A stretch of 64,000 nucleotides of DNA from Bryobacterales bacterium (GCA_019261985.1 JAFAQY010000054.1:1-64000), one strand, 5' to 3'. Positions 44,694 to 55,831 are shown, counted from the first letter of the stretch. The notes: generated by a model from the sequence alone, not told the origin. Program-made: numbers and translations.

Positions 44694-44699
44694 CCGCAA

Positions 44700-45857
44700 T
44701 TACTGTTTGCCGGTTGCCGCCGCCACCGGCACAAGCTTGCCTTCGCGAATGTAATAATCCGCTCCGCGCCAGCGAATACTCTTGCGCAAGAAACTCGCCA
44801 CCCAGATCACAAACGCAGTCGCGTCCCAAATAGGAATGAAGGGCATCTGCTTCCAGAATCGCGGCTGCTTCAAGCCGTGAATGCCGATCACCCACGCCAT
44901 CGCAACCCGCAATGAATAGTACGTGCTCAGAAACCCAACAGCAACCGCTACCGTGGGGTGTAGCGCCACAGCCGCAAGCGACCACGGTAAACCCTGGGTA
45001 AACAGCAGTCCGAAATGGCCCGACGGGCGCATGTGCCGCATCACCACCAGCCAGCGCAAGCGCTTATGTAAAAGAGCGCGCATGGAGTGATAATCCGGAA
45101 CCGTTTCGACCACATAGGGAAGCAAAACCACTTCACGGCCCTGTTCGGCAATTAACCGGCCCACCAGAAGATCGTCGGCAGGCTGGTTTTCAATGGATGC
45201 GTAGCCGCCGAAAGCCGCCAGGCGAGAACGCGTGGTGGCGATAGTAGTGCCGAGCGCGAATTTGATTCCGTCCAACTGCCAGGCAACCAGCACGCCGGCG
45301 AAAAAATCGGAGGTCATTCCGGCGGTTTGAAGATGATCGGTGAACGAATTGATCGATATCGGCGTGTAGAAGCAGGTTACCGCGCCGACTCCGGGGTCGC
45401 GCAGCGGGGCCGTAATACGGCGCAAGTAATCGGGACGCACGCGCACGTCGCTATCGCTGATGACGACGACTTCATGTTCGGCTTCTTCCACCAGCCGCGC
45501 CAGTTTTGCGACCTTATCGTTGGTGGCAATGCGGCCGGAACCGTGGAGCACTCGAATGCGCCGCTCGGGAAATTCGGCTTTCAACCCGTCGATGACCGAA
45601 GCCACCGCCGGGTCGTCTGAATCTATGCAGAAGACGATTTCGTAATCGGGGTAATCCTGCATGCAGAAGCTTGCAAGATTTTCGTATGCGTCGGGATCAA
45701 GGCCGCGGATTGGTTTCAGATTGCTGACGGGCGGCGTGAAGGCGCCCTCCGCAGCCTTCGCGGGCTGATGAAAATATCGCCACGAGCTGTAGACGGCAAT
45801 CAAATAGTAGATGAACGGGATCGCGGCCATCCCCAGCAAGACGTGCGCGGCCGTCAT
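44700..45857 (-). CDS. HpnI/ceramide-glucosyltransferase-like GT21 membrane glycosyltransferase
   Basis: A 385-residue protein with an N-terminal helix (HVLLGMAAIPFIYYLIAVY) and two or three C-terminal helices. GT motifs: SNLKPIRGLDPDAYENLASF, FCIDSDDPA, VISDSDVRVRPDYL (D2), NQPADDLLVGRL (D3), and the KRLRWLVVMR form of (Q/R)xxRW. HpnI adds N-acetylglucosamine to bacteriohopanetetrol; GT21 enzymes glucosylate ceramide. Its start overlaps the ArnT-like stop (ATGA). In this operon with sqdB it may use a sulfo-sugar donor. Confidence 0.87.
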   Translation of the reverse strand: MTAAHVLLGMAAIPFIYYLIAVYSSWRYFHQPAKAAEGAFTPPVSNLKPIRGLDPDAYENLASFCMQDYPDYEIVFCIDSDDPAVASVIDGLKAEFPERRIRVLHGSGRIATNDKVAKLARLVEEAEHEVVVISDSDVRVRPDYLRRITAPLRDPGVGAVTCFYTPISINSFTDHLQTAGMTSDFFAGVLVAWQLDGIKFALGTTIATTRSRLAAFGGYASIENQPADDLLVGRLIAEQGREVVLLPYVVETVPDYHSMRALLHKRLRWLVVMRHMRPSGHFGLLFTQGLPWSLAAVALHPTVAVAVGFLSTYYSLRVAMAWVIGIHGLKQPRFWKQMPFIPIWDATAFVIWVASFLRKSIRWRGADYYIREGKLVPVAAATGKQ

Positions 45858-47704
45858 TCTTTAAGGCTACCCGAGTTGAGCGGCAAATTAGTCAGCAGCA
45901 TTTTCCCGCCGCTTTCGGCGACTATGTTGAGGCGATAGCGCCCGACCAGGTTTTCGAAACGCGGCCGGGCGGATTCGCTCGCCACCACATAGTAGCGCTG
46001 GGGTGATAGCCAGAGTTTTCTCCAATCGTCATCATTGATGAAGACGTCCGGCGCGCCGGGTGCGTAGGAGCCGTAAATCAGATTGTTCGTCCGCCCGTTC
46101 AGCAGCAGGGCATCGCGGTTTGTGTAAAAGAAAATCGAGGAAAACGTGTAGTAATGATGATCGATGATGAGTTTTCCTTCCGGAGAGTGCAGGAGGGTAT
46201 CCGCTAAAGGCCGCGAGGACAAGTACGGATCGAACACTACCAAGGCCATCCGCGCCGCTTGGAAAAACACGACGGCGCCGATCGCCGCCGCCAGGAACGC
46301 CTTCTGCCCGGTCGCGCGCAACGTTCCGATACCGCCGATTAGAAAAGCGAGAGCCGCCGCCAACAGTGGAACGCGGAGGTAGGCGAACGATTTAAGCGTC
46401 AGATCCTCCATGTGGCCCAGCGAAAGCGTGTAGGCGCCGGGATTGAAGCTGAGAGCGGACGAGATATCGCCCGGCGCGGGAAGATCCCTGGCCAAAAACC
46501 ACAACGTCGCCGCCGCGAGGGCGGCGCCTAGGAAGATCACGCTGAGTACGCGGGTGCCGCGCCGAATCCAATCGCCCCCGCCCGCCATCGCGCATCCGGT
46601 AAGCAACGCCAGGGCGGGATAGCAGGGCATCGAATAATACTCCTGGGTGGTCGAAAACGTGAAGAAGACCAGGATGAAGCCGATCCAGCACAGGGCGAGC
46701 AAACGCGCGCGGCTCTCGCGGTCAACGGGCTTAAAAGAAAGCTTCGCGACGGCCGGGAAATACACGCTCCAGGGAAACAGCCAAATCAGGTGAAAGAGCC
46801 AGAACCAGACGCGCGGAACGGTGTTGTAATCGCGTGGATAGCGGAGGTTCAAAAACCGCAGGACCTGTTCGTTCATGAAAAAGAACCATAAAAACCCGTG
46901 ATATTCCGCGGGAGCGCTGCGGAAGGAGAAGTCGAAATAGGGCGGGTTTCGCAATGCGGCGAGGATATGCCAGGGCGCCGCAATGGCGAGGATCACGAGC
47001 GTGCCGCTTACCGGCCGCAGCCGCCTCCAAATCTTCCGCTGCAAGACCTGTCCGGTGACCGCGAGCCAAGTCAATCCCGCCGCGACCGGGAACACGACAC
47101 CGATGAGGCTCTTCAGCAAAAGGCTAATTCCCAAACTCACGGCCAGCAGGAACGCCCACCAGCCAGGATGCCTCTCCTCTTGATCGATCGCCCGGAGAAA
47201 CGCCCACATCGAGAGCGTTATATCCGCGGTGAGCATCACATCCGGAATCAGGATTCGGGTGAAGAGAAAAAGCCCAACGCAGGTCGAGATGCACAGCCCG
47301 GCGTAGAACCCGGCGCGCTTGCCGAATGCCCACACCCCGAACGCCGCGGTCAGCCAGGCGAGGGCCAGCGCGGACAGGACCACCGGTATTCTCGCCGCCC
47401 AATCATGCGGGCCGAATATCCGGAAGCAAAACGCCATCAACCAGTAAATGAGCGGCGCTTTCTCCAGGTAAGGGATGCCGTCGAGATGGGGCGTGACCCA
47501 ATCGCCCGAGGTCAGCATATTGTGCGAGATCTGCGCCTGGACGGCATCGACGTCGTCCATCAACGAAGGCGGAGATATCATGCAGCCCACATACACCGCG
47601 GCCGCGAAAAGTAACACAAAGAATTGCAGCCGCAGGCTTCCCGTGGCGCGCGCGCGGGCATGCACCGTTGTTGTTTGTGGTGTTTCGAGTTCCTCTGTCG
47701 GCAA
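45854..47704 (-). CDS. ArnT/PMT-like GT-C glycosyltransferase
   Basis: A 616-residue protein with about 12 membrane helices. The first periplasmic loop has PSLMDDVDAVQAQISHNMLT (the metal- or acceptor-site Asp residues) and DGIPYLEKAPLIYWLMAFCF, the classic ArnT/RgtB signature. ArnT enzymes take sugars from polyprenyl phosphate and put them on lipid A; others act on protein. Start TTG 47704 has GGAG about eight bases upstream and lies 35 bases after the sqdB stop. Confidence 0.88.
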   Translation of the reverse strand: MPTEELETPQTTTVHARARATGSLRLQFFVLLFAAAVYVGCMISPPSLMDDVDAVQAQISHNMLTSGDWVTPHLDGIPYLEKAPLIYWLMAFCFRIFGPHDWAARIPVVLSALALAWLTAAFGVWAFGKRAGFYAGLCISTCVGLFLFTRILIPDVMLTADITLSMWAFLRAIDQEERHPGWWAFLLAVSLGISLLLKSLIGVVFPVAAGLTWLAVTGQVLQRKIWRRLRPVSGTLVILAIAAPWHILAALRNPPYFDFSFRSAPAEYHGFLWFFFMNEQVLRFLNLRYPRDYNTVPRVWFWLFHLIWLFPWSVYFPAVAKLSFKPVDRESRARLLALCWIGFILVFFTFSTTQEYYSMPCYPALALLTGCAMAGGGDWIRRGTRVLSVIFLGAALAAATLWFLARDLPAPGDISSALSFNPGAYTLSLGHMEDLTLKSFAYLRVPLLAAALAFLIGGIGTLRATGQKAFLAAAIGAVVFFQAARMALVVFDPYLSSRPLADTLLHSPEGKLIIDHHYYTFSSIFFYTNRDALLLNGRTNNLIYGSYAPGAPDVFINDDDWRKLWLSPQRYYVVASESARPRFENLVGRYRLNIVAESGGKMLLTNLPLNSGSLKE

Positions 47705-47739
47705 ATTTCAGCTCCGGTTAGATCGCCGGAGAGTGCGAA

Positions 47740-49321
<1,582 letters not shown>

Positions 49322-49678
49322 TTATTTCCCGTCCGGCGGCGTTTTTGCGGGAAGGCAAGTCCCTGGCGCAGCGGTTGTAGACCTGACATCCATCACCCAA
49401 AAATCGTTTCCCTGCACAAAGACGGTCGCATCGATGCAGTCCCCCGGGTGGAGTTTCGACAAATCCTGCTGGTCTTTGACAGGATAATCCATCTTCATCG
49501 CCTCCATCCATCCGTTAATTTTTTGAGCGTCGATGGTGGCAACTTTATTTTGCGCATCCAGCCGCGTGACTTCGCCATGCAGCTTGTATTGTTTCGGCGG
49601 CTCTTTGGTGGCTTCGCTGGCGGGCTGCGAGCAGGAGGCGAGAAGGGCGGCGGCAAAAATCACGGCGTAGGGACGCAT
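49322..49678 (-). CDS. CusF-like copper-binding lipoprotein
   Basis: A 118-residue protein with a lipobox (AALLASC) after a short signal peptide. The mature part is a CusF/PF11604-like small barrel: YKLHGEVTRLDAQNKVATID, then NGWMEAMKMDYPV with the methionine pair of the copper site, and LSKLHPGDCIDATVFV. CusF proteins carry Cu+ in the periplasm; relatives also cover the C-terminal part of CusB adaptors. No cus pump is nearby. Confidence 0.82.
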   Translation of the reverse strand: MRPYAVIFAAALLASCSQPASEATKEPPKQYKLHGEVTRLDAQNKVATIDAQKINGWMEAMKMDYPVKDQQDLSKLHPGDCIDATVFVQGNDFWVMDVRSTTAAPGTCLPAKTPPDGK

Positions 49679-49732
49679 CGCCCTCAGTTTAACGCGCGTT
49701 GGATTGCGTGTCCCTATCCGTCCGCGCGCGCG

Positions 49733-50107
49733 TTAAAAGAACAAAAGTTCTTTCATGGGAAAATGCTTGCGATTGCGCGTCCAGAGCGCTGCGCCCGAAA
49801 CCGACGCCGATGCGGCTATGAGCGCGTCCGCGATGTCCAGGCTATGACTCTTCGAATACTGCCGGATAAAGTGGCCGGCTTGGATTCCTATTTCGGCGTC
49901 GATCGGAACACAGCGAAGCGACTCAAATAAGCGCATCAGGCGCTCTGACTCGCCTGGCCGCATACCCGCGTAGAGCTCGGCTGCGCTGACCGGCGAATAT
50001 TCAATCGCGGTATCCGAGCGCTCAAGTTCCTCCCACCGTTGAACCAGGTGATTATCCCGAGCGCGAAACACTTCGATAAGGACGTCGGAGTCGATTAGGA
50101 CCGCCAC
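49733..50107 (-). CDS. PIN-domain toxin (VapC-like)
   Basis: A 124-residue PIN ribonuclease. Acidic site residues are Asp in VLIDSDVLIEVFRA, Glu in SPVSAAELYAG, and Asp in SLDIADALIAASA, followed by the usual LWTRNRKHFP. VapC toxins cleave tRNA or rRNA. The start overlaps the upstream RHH antitoxin gene by 13 bases, the normal toxin-antitoxin arrangement. Confidence 0.92.
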   Translation of the reverse strand: MAVLIDSDVLIEVFRARDNHLVQRWEELERSDTAIEYSPVSAAELYAGMRPGESERLMRLFESLRCVPIDAEIGIQAGHFIRQYSKSHSLDIADALIAASASVSGAALWTRNRKHFPMKELLFF

Positions 50108-50361
50108 TGCCTCATGAGCCTTTCAAGCCGCTTACTCTTTCGCAGACGCCGGACATATTCGGTCGAGTCTCCTATATCGGTGCGATCCTTCCACATACCA
50201 ATAACCGCGTCCATTGCCGCCGCGCGTTTCTCTCGGTCTCCGAGGTATTTCTCTTTAATGGCAATTCGAGCTAAGTCGGAAATGGTGGTTTTTTCAAAAC
50301 GAGCACGCTCGTGGAGCACTGTCCATAGATCGTCGTCGAGATAAAGCTGCGTCCGCCTCAC
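50095..50361 (-). CDS. Ribbon-helix-helix antitoxin (VapB/CopG-like)
   Basis: An 88-residue protein. RTQLYLDDDLWTVLHERARF, then KTTISDLARIAIKEKYLG, is a ribbon-helix-helix DNA-binding domain; the C-terminal 40 residues (MWKDRTDIGDSTEYVRRLRK) would wrap the PIN toxin encoded next. It probably represses its own operon. Its ATG lies 21 bases before the stop of the TIGR03435 gene upstream. Confidence 0.9.
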   Translation of the reverse strand: MRRTQLYLDDDLWTVLHERARFEKTTISDLARIAIKEKYLGDREKRAAAMDAVIGMWKDRTDIGDSTEYVRRLRKSKRLERLMRQWRS

Positions 50362-50382
50362 GATGTATATTATACATCGCCC

Positions 50383-51263
50383 TTAGTTCTCGGTTGGGTT
50401 CCTTTCCAAATGGTCGATGACCAGCAGTTCGATCGGCAGCTTCTTCTCCTCCAGCTTCAGGCCGAGTTCCTGCTGCAGGGCGGTGAGGAGGGTCGGGGCC
50501 GGGTCGCTTGGAGCGTCGGCGGGCGCGGGCGGGAAAGGCAAACGTATTCCCGGAGGTCCGCCAGGAAGCGAAAACGCGAGGGCGTAGTCGTATTTTCCAG
50601 TTAAGCCGGTGTGATCCACACACGGGCGGCCCAGATCGACCTCGACCTCGGTGCATATATCCCGCGTGGTTTGCTGAGTCGCGGCAATCTCCTTGTGCCC
50701 GTTAGGCCCGAACATGAACATGTGCAGGGGCCGGCCCTCCGGCAATTTCGGAAGTCCATTCTGGTCTGTGCCCAGTTTGCGAATTTCATCAACGGTACGC
50801 TCTTTCGCATCCGGGTTTTCGACCGAGCGCTTAAGCTTCGGTCCGTTTCTCGCGATTAGCAGTTCGTACGCCGGAAGATCTTTCATCTCGCGATGAAAAA
50901 CGAGGCCGAAACGCTCGATGAGGAGATTTTGCAACATCACATTGACATCGTTTTTGGTCGCGCCCGGCGGAACCTTCGCCACTATCTCGAAATTATCGTC
51001 AAATCCCAGCCAGGAAGGACCTGAAATCTGGATATTGCGAACACCGAATGCCGTCATGATTAGCGGCTTGAGCGCGACCGCGCCGAAGCGGAGCCGCTCC
51101 GGATCATCCGTTCCCGGACCACCGCGACGCAACGCCGCGTCGGGGTTCTGATACGGAAACGAGACGCGCTTGATTGAGGCGACCTCGAGGTAAGGTTCGG
51201 ATCAGGATTCTGCGCAAACAGCGCGCCGGATAGCACGAGTAGCGCTGAAGAGCATATTCGCAT
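50383..51263 (-). pseudogene. Secreted TIGR03435 protein with one frameshift
   Basis: From ATG 51263 a signal peptide MRICSSALLVLSGALFAQNP is read, then the frame is lost after NLT. In the next frame EVASIKRVSFPYQNPDAALR begins the TIGR03435 domain, which continues without break to IELLVIDHLERNPTEN at 50383. One added base near 51191-51193 restores a 293-residue secreted protein. The domain matches the C-terminal part of the M56 receptor at 14277. Without repair, translation would stop early or restart near 51132 without a signal peptide. Confidence 0.8.
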
Positions 51264-51275
51264 GTTGACCGGGTC

Positions 51276-52082
51276 CTATACAGTTAAAAACGCGCGGAAC
51301 TCGTCCGCGTTTATGCGTTTCCCCACAAAAAATGCGCCGAAGAGCGCGTACACCGCGCTCACGCGGTCGAAGCGCATCTCATAGATCAGTTTCTTGAAAA
51401 CCAGAGGATCCTCGGCGAACAGAGTCACGCCCCACTCCCAATCGTCGAATCCGATGGAGCCGGTGATGATTTGTTTCACTGTGCCCGCATAACGCCGGCC
51501 GACGGCGCCGTGCTCCGCCATCATCGCCTGCCGCTGCTCCATCGGCACTTCATACCAGTTCTTGTCTTCGCCGCGGCGGCGGTCCATCGGATAAAAGCAA
51601 ATGTACTTCGATGAAGGAATTTCCGGGTATAGGCGCGGACGCATCGCCGCGCTCTGCCGCTCAATGGTCGCCTCGATTTCCGCGTTCCATTCGGGCGAAT
51701 GCGGCGCGATCCCTTTCTCCGCAAGCGAAGCGTAGACCTTCGATGTGGATTCGTAAAGGCCCAGTTCCACCACCGATACATAGGAACTGGACTGCTCCAC
51801 AAAATCCCATAAGCGCAGGGCCGGCAGACGCATTTGCACGTCCACAAGCTCGTCGAAACAGTTGCGGAAATGGACCAGCATCACATCGCCTTTATGCCCG
51901 AGCATGGCGAACGCGGCGCTGCGATTTTGCTCCATCGCGGCCAGCGCGCCTCCCGCTTCATCTACGATTGCGGAGCGGTCTTCAGGAGCCAGCGCCCGCC
52001 AGGCGGGCCAGCGCACGCGCAGCATCTGATGAAGAACGCTGGCGCCTTCGAGCGTCAACGGCACAGGGGGAAGTTCGTTCAT
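51276..52082 (-). CDS. hemQ: Coproheme decarboxylase (chlorite-dismutase family)
   Basis: A 268-residue HemQ. It converts coproheme III to heme b in the coproporphyrin-dependent route. Family landmarks are CFYPMDRRRGEDKNWYEVP with the catalytic Tyr, MMAEHGAVGRRYAGTVKQII with the proximal His, GSIGFDDWEWGVTLFAEDP and KKLIYEMRFDRVSAVYALFG. ATG 52082 is preferred to a start 13 codons upstream. Its presence implies a coproheme pathway (HemY/CgoX, HemH/CpfC) elsewhere. Confidence 0.93.
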   Translation of the reverse strand: MNELPPVPLTLEGASVLHQMLRVRWPAWRALAPEDRSAIVDEAGGALAAMEQNRSAAFAMLGHKGDVMLVHFRNCFDELVDVQMRLPALRLWDFVEQSSSYVSVVELGLYESTSKVYASLAEKGIAPHSPEWNAEIEATIERQSAAMRPRLYPEIPSSKYICFYPMDRRRGEDKNWYEVPMEQRQAMMAEHGAVGRRYAGTVKQIITGSIGFDDWEWGVTLFAEDPLVFKKLIYEMRFDRVSAVYALFGAFFVGKRINADEFRAFLTV

Positions 52083-52124
52083 GCTAAAAGGATGACGCGA
52101 GCCGCATGCTAAAATCAACAATCA

Positions 52125-52865
52125 ATGCACCCAGATACTAATCTGGTGGTCCAGCTTCAGAATATAGATCAAAAGATAGCGGCGCTGGAAAAAGAAGTTG
52201 CGGCCCTGCCCAAGCATATTGCCGCAATCGAGAAGACGCTCGAGTCTCACATGCGCCGCCTGGACGCCGACAAAGCCGCCCAGTCCGCCAACCAGAAGGA
52301 CCGCAAGAAGCTGGAAGGCGATATTCAAATGCATGAGCAGAAAATCTCTAAACTGAAAGATCAGATGCTCAGCGTGAAAACGAACGAACAATATCGCGCT
52401 TTTCAGAACGAAATCGACTTCATCCAAAAAGAAATTCGGAAGGCCGAGGACCGTATTTTGGAACTGATGGCGGAATCGGAGCTTCTGGAGGGCAACGTGA
52501 AGACCGCCGAAGCATCGCTCAAAGACGAGAAGAAGCTCGTCGAAGACGAGAAGGCTCGCGCGCGGGAAAAAACCGCCGCCGATCAAAGCGAGCTGGATCA
52601 GCTTCGCGCGCAACGGGAAGAAGCTGCCGGCAAATTGCCGCCCGCGGCGCTTACGACCTATGAGCGAATTCGCAAGAAGTGGCATGGCTCGGTGGTGGGC
52701 GAGGCCATCGGCGGACGCTGTTCCGCGTGCCAGATTGTGATTCGCCCACAGTACATGCAGGAGCTCAAGCGCGGCGACCAGATGATGTTGTGCGAAAGCT
52801 GCGGACGCATTCTGATTTATAATCCACCGGTGAACGTCGAGGACGGCACGCGGCTGGCGATGTAA
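52125..52865 (+). CDS. Coiled-coil protein with C-terminal C4 zinc ribbon (CdsZ/DUF164-like)
   Basis: A 246-residue protein. Residues 10-175 are a long antiparallel coiled coil (LVVQLQNIDQKIAALEKEVA ...). The C-terminus has CSACQIVIRPQYMQEL and CESCGRILI, four cysteines of a zf-RING_7 ribbon. Such proteins are widespread, often near nif3-like genes; Chlamydia CdsZ is a relative. Proposed nucleic-acid binding is unproven. The 3' end overlaps the convergent GT4 gene by 49 bases. Confidence 0.87.
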   Translation: MHPDTNLVVQLQNIDQKIAALEKEVAALPKHIAAIEKTLESHMRRLDADKAAQSANQKDRKKLEGDIQMHEQKISKLKDQMLSVKTNEQYRAFQNEIDFIQKEIRKAEDRILELMAESELLEGNVKTAEASLKDEKKLVEDEKARAREKTAADQSELDQLRAQREEAAGKLPPAALTTYERIRKKWHGSVVGEAIGGRCSACQIVIRPQYMQELKRGDQMMLCESCGRILIYNPPVNVEDGTRLAM

Positions 52866-53938
52866 CCCAGAGCTTTTAAAGTCGTTTCCGCCGACCGTTC
52901 CCAAGTAAACATCCGCGCGCGTTCCGGGCCGGCTTGGGCCAGCTTGCAGCGAAGCTCCCGATCCTGACTGATTCGGTCGAGGGCGGCGGCAACTGAGTCG
53001 TCGTTCAACGGATCGAACAACAGCGCGGCACTGCCCGCGACTTCGCGGAGAGCGGGGATATCGGAGCACGCCGACGGAATTCCCGCGGCTAATGCTTCCA
53101 GGACAGGCATTCCGAAGCCCTCGAAAGTGGAAGGATAAACGAAAGCCCACGCGCGGCCGAATAAATCGAGCAACTCATGGCGCGGCAGCCAGCCCGTAAT
53201 TTCCACGCGATCGCGGACGCCGAGCTCCGCAACGAGCTTTTCGATGGGGTTAGTTTGAAAACCGCGCATTCCGGCAAGGACCAATTTCTGCGCGCGCGGG
53301 CGGCGAGCATAAGCGCGGATCAGCCGCTCGATATTCTTGTGCGGGTGCAGCGTCGACACGCACAGGAGGAAAGGTTCGGGCCGCGAGCGATCCAGATGCA
53401 AGAGGTCCCGATTGACCCCATGCAGCGCCACTACGATCCTGGCTGCCGGCACGCGATAAAAATGCAGCAGGTCCGCGCGCGTATTCTCCGACACCGCTAT
53501 CAGTGTTTTGGAGCGATGCGCGGAGGCCCACAATAGAAAACGCCAGAACGGCAGATCGAACCACCGGAAATACTCGGGATGGCGGAGATGCTGGAGGTCA
53601 TGGAAGGTGGTGACGAGAGGGCAGGGCGAGATTAGCGGCGTCGTGAATCCGGGATTGAACAGCACGTCCAAGCGGCAGCGCGCGGCCTCGATCGGAAGCG
53701 CAATCTGTTCCCAAACAATTCTCGCGAGACGAAAGGCCGCGCGCACGGATTGCGGTTTCCAAAAGAAGTTCGATTGTTGTGGGATTAAATCGGCGCCGGT
53801 TTCGCGATTGGTGAAGATGAAGTATTGGTTTTCCGAATCCACGCGCGCCAGAGCGGCTAACAATTCACGGAGGTAAATCTCCGTCCCGCCAACGCCGCCC
53901 GGGATCAGGTACAGCGCGTTTACCCCGATCCGCGCCAT
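52817..53938 (-). CDS. GT4-family glycosyltransferase
   Basis: A 373-residue GT-B enzyme. The N-terminal IGVNALYLIPGGVGGTEIYL and mid HGVNRDLLHLD, then LCVSTLHPHKNIERLIRAYA and the donor-site PSTFEGFGMPVLEALAAGIP with the conserved E-x7-E. These enzymes build surface polysaccharides from nucleotide sugars. It is the last gene of a five-gene operon and starts directly after the stop of the TPR protein. Confidence 0.92.
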   Translation of the reverse strand: MARIGVNALYLIPGGVGGTEIYLRELLAALARVDSENQYFIFTNRETGADLIPQQSNFFWKPQSVRAAFRLARIVWEQIALPIEAARCRLDVLFNPGFTTPLISPCPLVTTFHDLQHLRHPEYFRWFDLPFWRFLLWASAHRSKTLIAVSENTRADLLHFYRVPAARIVVALHGVNRDLLHLDRSRPEPFLLCVSTLHPHKNIERLIRAYARRPRAQKLVLAGMRGFQTNPIEKLVAELGVRDRVEITGWLPRHELLDLFGRAWAFVYPSTFEGFGMPVLEALAAGIPSACSDIPALREVAGSAALLFDPLNDDSVAAALDRISQDRELRCKLAQAGPERARMFTWERSAETTLKALGYIASRVPSSTFTGGL

Positions 53939-55831
53939 TTAATGGTTTTTGCTCAGGGCCCGCGCGAGGGATTGACGGACCGGCTCGTTGTTCGGATCTA
54001 AAACGGCGGCGCGTTGATATTGTTGGATAGCGTTCGGGATATCGCCGATGGATTCATAGACGTTCCCGCGAACGGCGAACGTCATGACGTAATTCGGATT
54101 CAGTTTTTGCGCTTCATCCAGCGAAGCTAGGGCTTCCGCCGTCTTGTGCTGCTTGCCGTAGACCATCCCGAGCAGCGCCCAGGCCTGCGGATCGGTTTCG
54201 CGCCGGGTGGCCTCGCGCAATCTCTGGATGGCTTCGTCGGGAAAGCCCCCGCAGTCAAGCGAATAAGCCCAGTTAACCAGGAGCGGGTAATCGGGCGGGG
54301 CCAAACGCGATGCAATCTCGTAGCTTTCGGCGGCTTTCTGACAATTTTGCTGCTCGTAATAAGCGAACGCCAGTTGAGATCGCGGGCGCAGCTTGCGCGG
54401 CGATTTTTCGACCGCGTCCGTCCAGAGCGCCAAAGGGCTTGCCCATTTGGTGCTGCGCTGATAGGTGAGAACGAAGAGCAAGACCAGCACTGGAACTTCG
54501 ATCATCACGCGCTGACGCAGCTTCAGACAGCGGAGGAATTCGATGGCGATGAGGGCGAGCCCGAGAAAAGGAAGATACACGCGACGCTCCGCCATCGGAT
54601 CCTGGATAGGCACGACGGATGAGGTGGGAGCGAGGAGCAGAAAAAAGACGAACACGCCGAACGCCGCGAGAGGCCAGCGGCGGCGATAAATCCACGCGGC
54701 CACGATGAGCGCCGCCGCGGCGAGCAGACCCAGCCACGCGGCGGGATCGAGCGCGGTCCGGGTAATCGCGATGTCCGGATCCAGGTTTTGCCCGATGGGC
54801 AGTAGAACAAGGCGCACATACATCCAGACAACACGGCACTGGGTGAAGAAGTAGTTGATGGGCGTGAGTCCGGGCACACGGAAGCCGGCGGTATCGGCGG
54901 AGCTGAGGACGCGCGCGACTCCGATTGCGCCGAGGGCCGCTCCGATCGCTAGCATGCCATAGAGGCGCAAGTTGGCGCGAACGCTTTGCAGGCGCGCCTT
55001 CTGTCCCACTTCGGCCTCTGTAGGCGGATTGGCAATCCGCCGCGGCATGGCATCCCGCCCCACGTTGCCCCAGTAGAGGTCGGTTAGAAGCAGCAGCACG
55101 GGAAGAGTTAGCGTATGTTCTTTGGTGCTGGCGGCGGCGCCAAACAGCGCCAATACGGCGATCGCCCGCAACCACGTGATTTGCGCGGAGCGGCGGTACA
55201 AGAATACGCAGTACGCGGCGTAATAAAAGAAAACGCTCAACACTTCGGAACGGCTGGCGACATAGGCTACCGCTTCCGTTTGAATCGGGTGCAACAAAAA
55301 GAGCGCTCCGGCGAAAACACCGAGGGCCGACCGCGCAATGTTTTTCTCGGTGCCCGCCCACTCCAGCAATTTCGCGGCTATCAGCGCCACCAGCACGGAG
55401 TTCAACAGATGCAGCACCACATTCGTGACGTGATAAACGTAGGGATCGATGCCATTGGCTGCATAGTTCATCCAAAAGCTAAACATCAGCAGCGGGCGCA
55501 GGCCATTGATCCACCCTGAAAGCGGAATGCTTTGATAATCCGGTTTGAAAAACGGCAGGTAGCGGTCGTCGAGGACAAACGGGCCGTTAAGCGCGGGGCC
55601 GTAGGCTTCGAGAATCAAGAACAGGGCCGCAAGGGCCGCGGCCCATGGCCACAAGACGAATTTCCGCCCGGGCTGCGCAACCGCGACTGGCGCGCCAGCT
55701 GTTGCGCTAGACCCGTCCACTCGCTGGACAACAGAGCGTGGCGCGGCCGGGCGGGGCGCGTTGGTAGAAGGGGCAAGGGCCGCGCCGGCCCTGTGGCGCT
55801 CAGGCGGTGGTTTGCGAGGCGATTTTTTCAT
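53939..55831 (-). CDS. TMTC-like membrane protein with C-terminal TPR repeats
   Basis: About 630 residues from ATG 55831. After a Pro/Ala-rich cytoplasmic segment come about 10 membrane helices with GPFVLDDRYLPFFKPDYQSI and HPIQTEAVAYVASRSEVLSV, the DUF1736/TMTC pattern of GT-C mannosyltransferase-like proteins. The last 160 residues hold TPR units (AESYEIASRLAPPDYPLLVN, EALASLDEAQKLNPNYVMTF, AIQQYQRAAVLDPNNEPVRQ). Residues read from 55023-55063 come from a hairpin repeat inserted in frame. It overlaps the DUF2304 gene by 32 bases. Confidence 0.87.
   Translation of the reverse strand: MKKSPRKPPPERHRAGAALAPSTNAPRPAAPRSVVQRVDGSSATAGAPVAVAQPGRKFVLWPWAAALAALFLILEAYGPALNGPFVLDDRYLPFFKPDYQSIPLSGWINGLRPLLMFSFWMNYAANGIDPYVYHVTNVVLHLLNSVLVALIAAKLLEWAGTEKNIARSALGVFAGALFLLHPIQTEAVAYVASRSEVLSVFFYYAAYCVFLYRRSAQITWLRAIAVLALFGAAASTKEHTLTLPVLLLLTDLYWGNVGRDAMPRRIANPPTEAEVGQKARLQSVRANLRLYGMLAIGAALGAIGVARVLSSADTAGFRVPGLTPINYFFTQCRVVWMYVRLVLLPIGQNLDPDIAITRTALDPAAWLGLLAAAALIVAAWIYRRRWPLAAFGVFVFFLLLAPTSSVVPIQDPMAERRVYLPFLGLALIAIEFLRCLKLRQRVMIEVPVLVLLFVLTYQRSTKWASPLALWTDAVEKSPRKLRPRSQLAFAYYEQQNCQKAAESYEIASRLAPPDYPLLVNWAYSLDCGGFPDEAIQRLREATRRETDPQAWALLGMVYGKQHKTAEALASLDEAQKLNPNYVMTFAVRGNVYESIGDIPNAIQQYQRAAVLDPNNEPVRQSLARALSKNH
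55023..55063. repeat. Two-hairpin repeat ending in CCCCAC, copy 5, inside a coding sequence
   Basis: GGCGGATT-GGC-AATCCGCC (perfect), then GCGGCATGGCATCCCGC, then CCCAC. It matches copy 4 at nearly every position. Within the TMTC-like gene it encodes VGRDAMPRRIANPP, lying in a loop between membrane helices, and the frame stays open on both sides. Confidence 0.8.

Noticed and set aside
54273-55475. 400-codon frame on the minus strand
   Set aside because: Overlaps the TMTC-like gene in another frame; Arg/Ser/Ala-rich with no membrane pattern.
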